Assembly: GCA_942491415.1 (NCBI GenBank)
Contig: CALOAD010000009.1
Span: 62,001-126,000, forward strand
Direction of reading: 5' to 3'
DNA length: 64,000 nt
From: CALOAD01 sp942491415
Lineage (GTDB): Bacteria > Cyanobacteriota > Vampirovibrionia > Gastranaerophilales > CALOAD01
Within the stretch, counting starts at the first letter, position 1, and every line of letters begins with the position of its first letter. The notes beneath the pieces were generated by a model that was given only the letters and a program-made list of their open reading frames with translations, did no database searches and had not been told where the DNA came from. This document shows positions 63,952-64,000 of the stretch, piece by piece. The position numbers were made by a program, and so were the translations under genes.

Positions 63952-64000
63952 TTATAAGTTCTCCCGGTAATATTATTAACTTAACCTTCAAAAGGGTTTT

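Overview
This is an AT-rich stretch of a bacterial chromosome. It encodes a diderm (two-membrane) envelope, flagellar genes and a chemoreceptor, and its gene order is not that of any common model organism. Several traits suggest a non-photosynthetic relative of cyanobacteria (Candidatus Melainabacteria / Vampirovibrionia, probably Gastranaerophilales-like): the low GC; a DUF1822-like N-terminus next to a sigma factor; short proteins with N-terminal leaders ending in 'FKG'; and the mix of flagella, class A PBP, LptF/G and AsmA. The placement is inferred from the sequence alone. No rRNA, tRNA, CRISPR array or intact transposon was seen. Layout: 1-4350 holds the end of a cation-efflux gene, then a flagellar hook operon (fliJ-fliK-flgD-flgE). 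4423-10620 holds miaB, a secreted protein, trxB, a YtxH/DUF948 stress-type operon and murT. 10702-21880 holds glyS, a class A penicillin-binding protein with a PDZ partner, a giant AsmA-like protein, a PHP phosphoesterase and membrane proteins. 22445-23585 is infC-rpmI-rplT, with an AUU start on infC. 23726-25201 encodes a soluble protein carrying the cytoplasmic domain of the flagellar export gate FlhA without its membrane channel. 25273-39484 mixes redox repair (msrB, msrA), an outer-membrane barrel candidate, a chemoreceptor, a COQ7-like diiron protein, two glycosyltransferases, rpsU, a uridine-kinase-like protein and a fluoride channel. 39507-39884 is a collapsed IS3-family element. 39989-50272 holds a lipoprotein, ilvD, rpsA overlapping ispH, an odd GH13-like protein, an LptF/G permease, trxA and a nucleoside phosphorylase. 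50436-64000 holds an 11-residue-repeat protein, a DUF1822/zinc-finger/TonB-type protein with a neighbouring sigma factor, recO, an MFS transporter, a double-HTH protein, two acetyltransferases with an identical 5' end, an EF-G paralogue, a TPR protein and a methyltransferase. Together these genes cover motility (hook assembly, FlhA-like protein, chemoreceptor), envelope building (PBP, MurT, AsmA, LptF/G, glycosyltransferases), translation (infC, rpmI, rplT, rpsU, rpsA, glyS, EF-G2, miaB) and thiol redox defence (trxA, trxB, msrA, msrB). The features least explained by known families are the soluble FlhA-domain protein and a dispersed two-hairpin repeat present at four loci, plus a remnant cut by the IS. 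The repeat's stems covary between copies. Next are the mosaic acetyltransferase pair, the synuclein/LEA-like repeat protein, and two small genes (38 and 41 codons).
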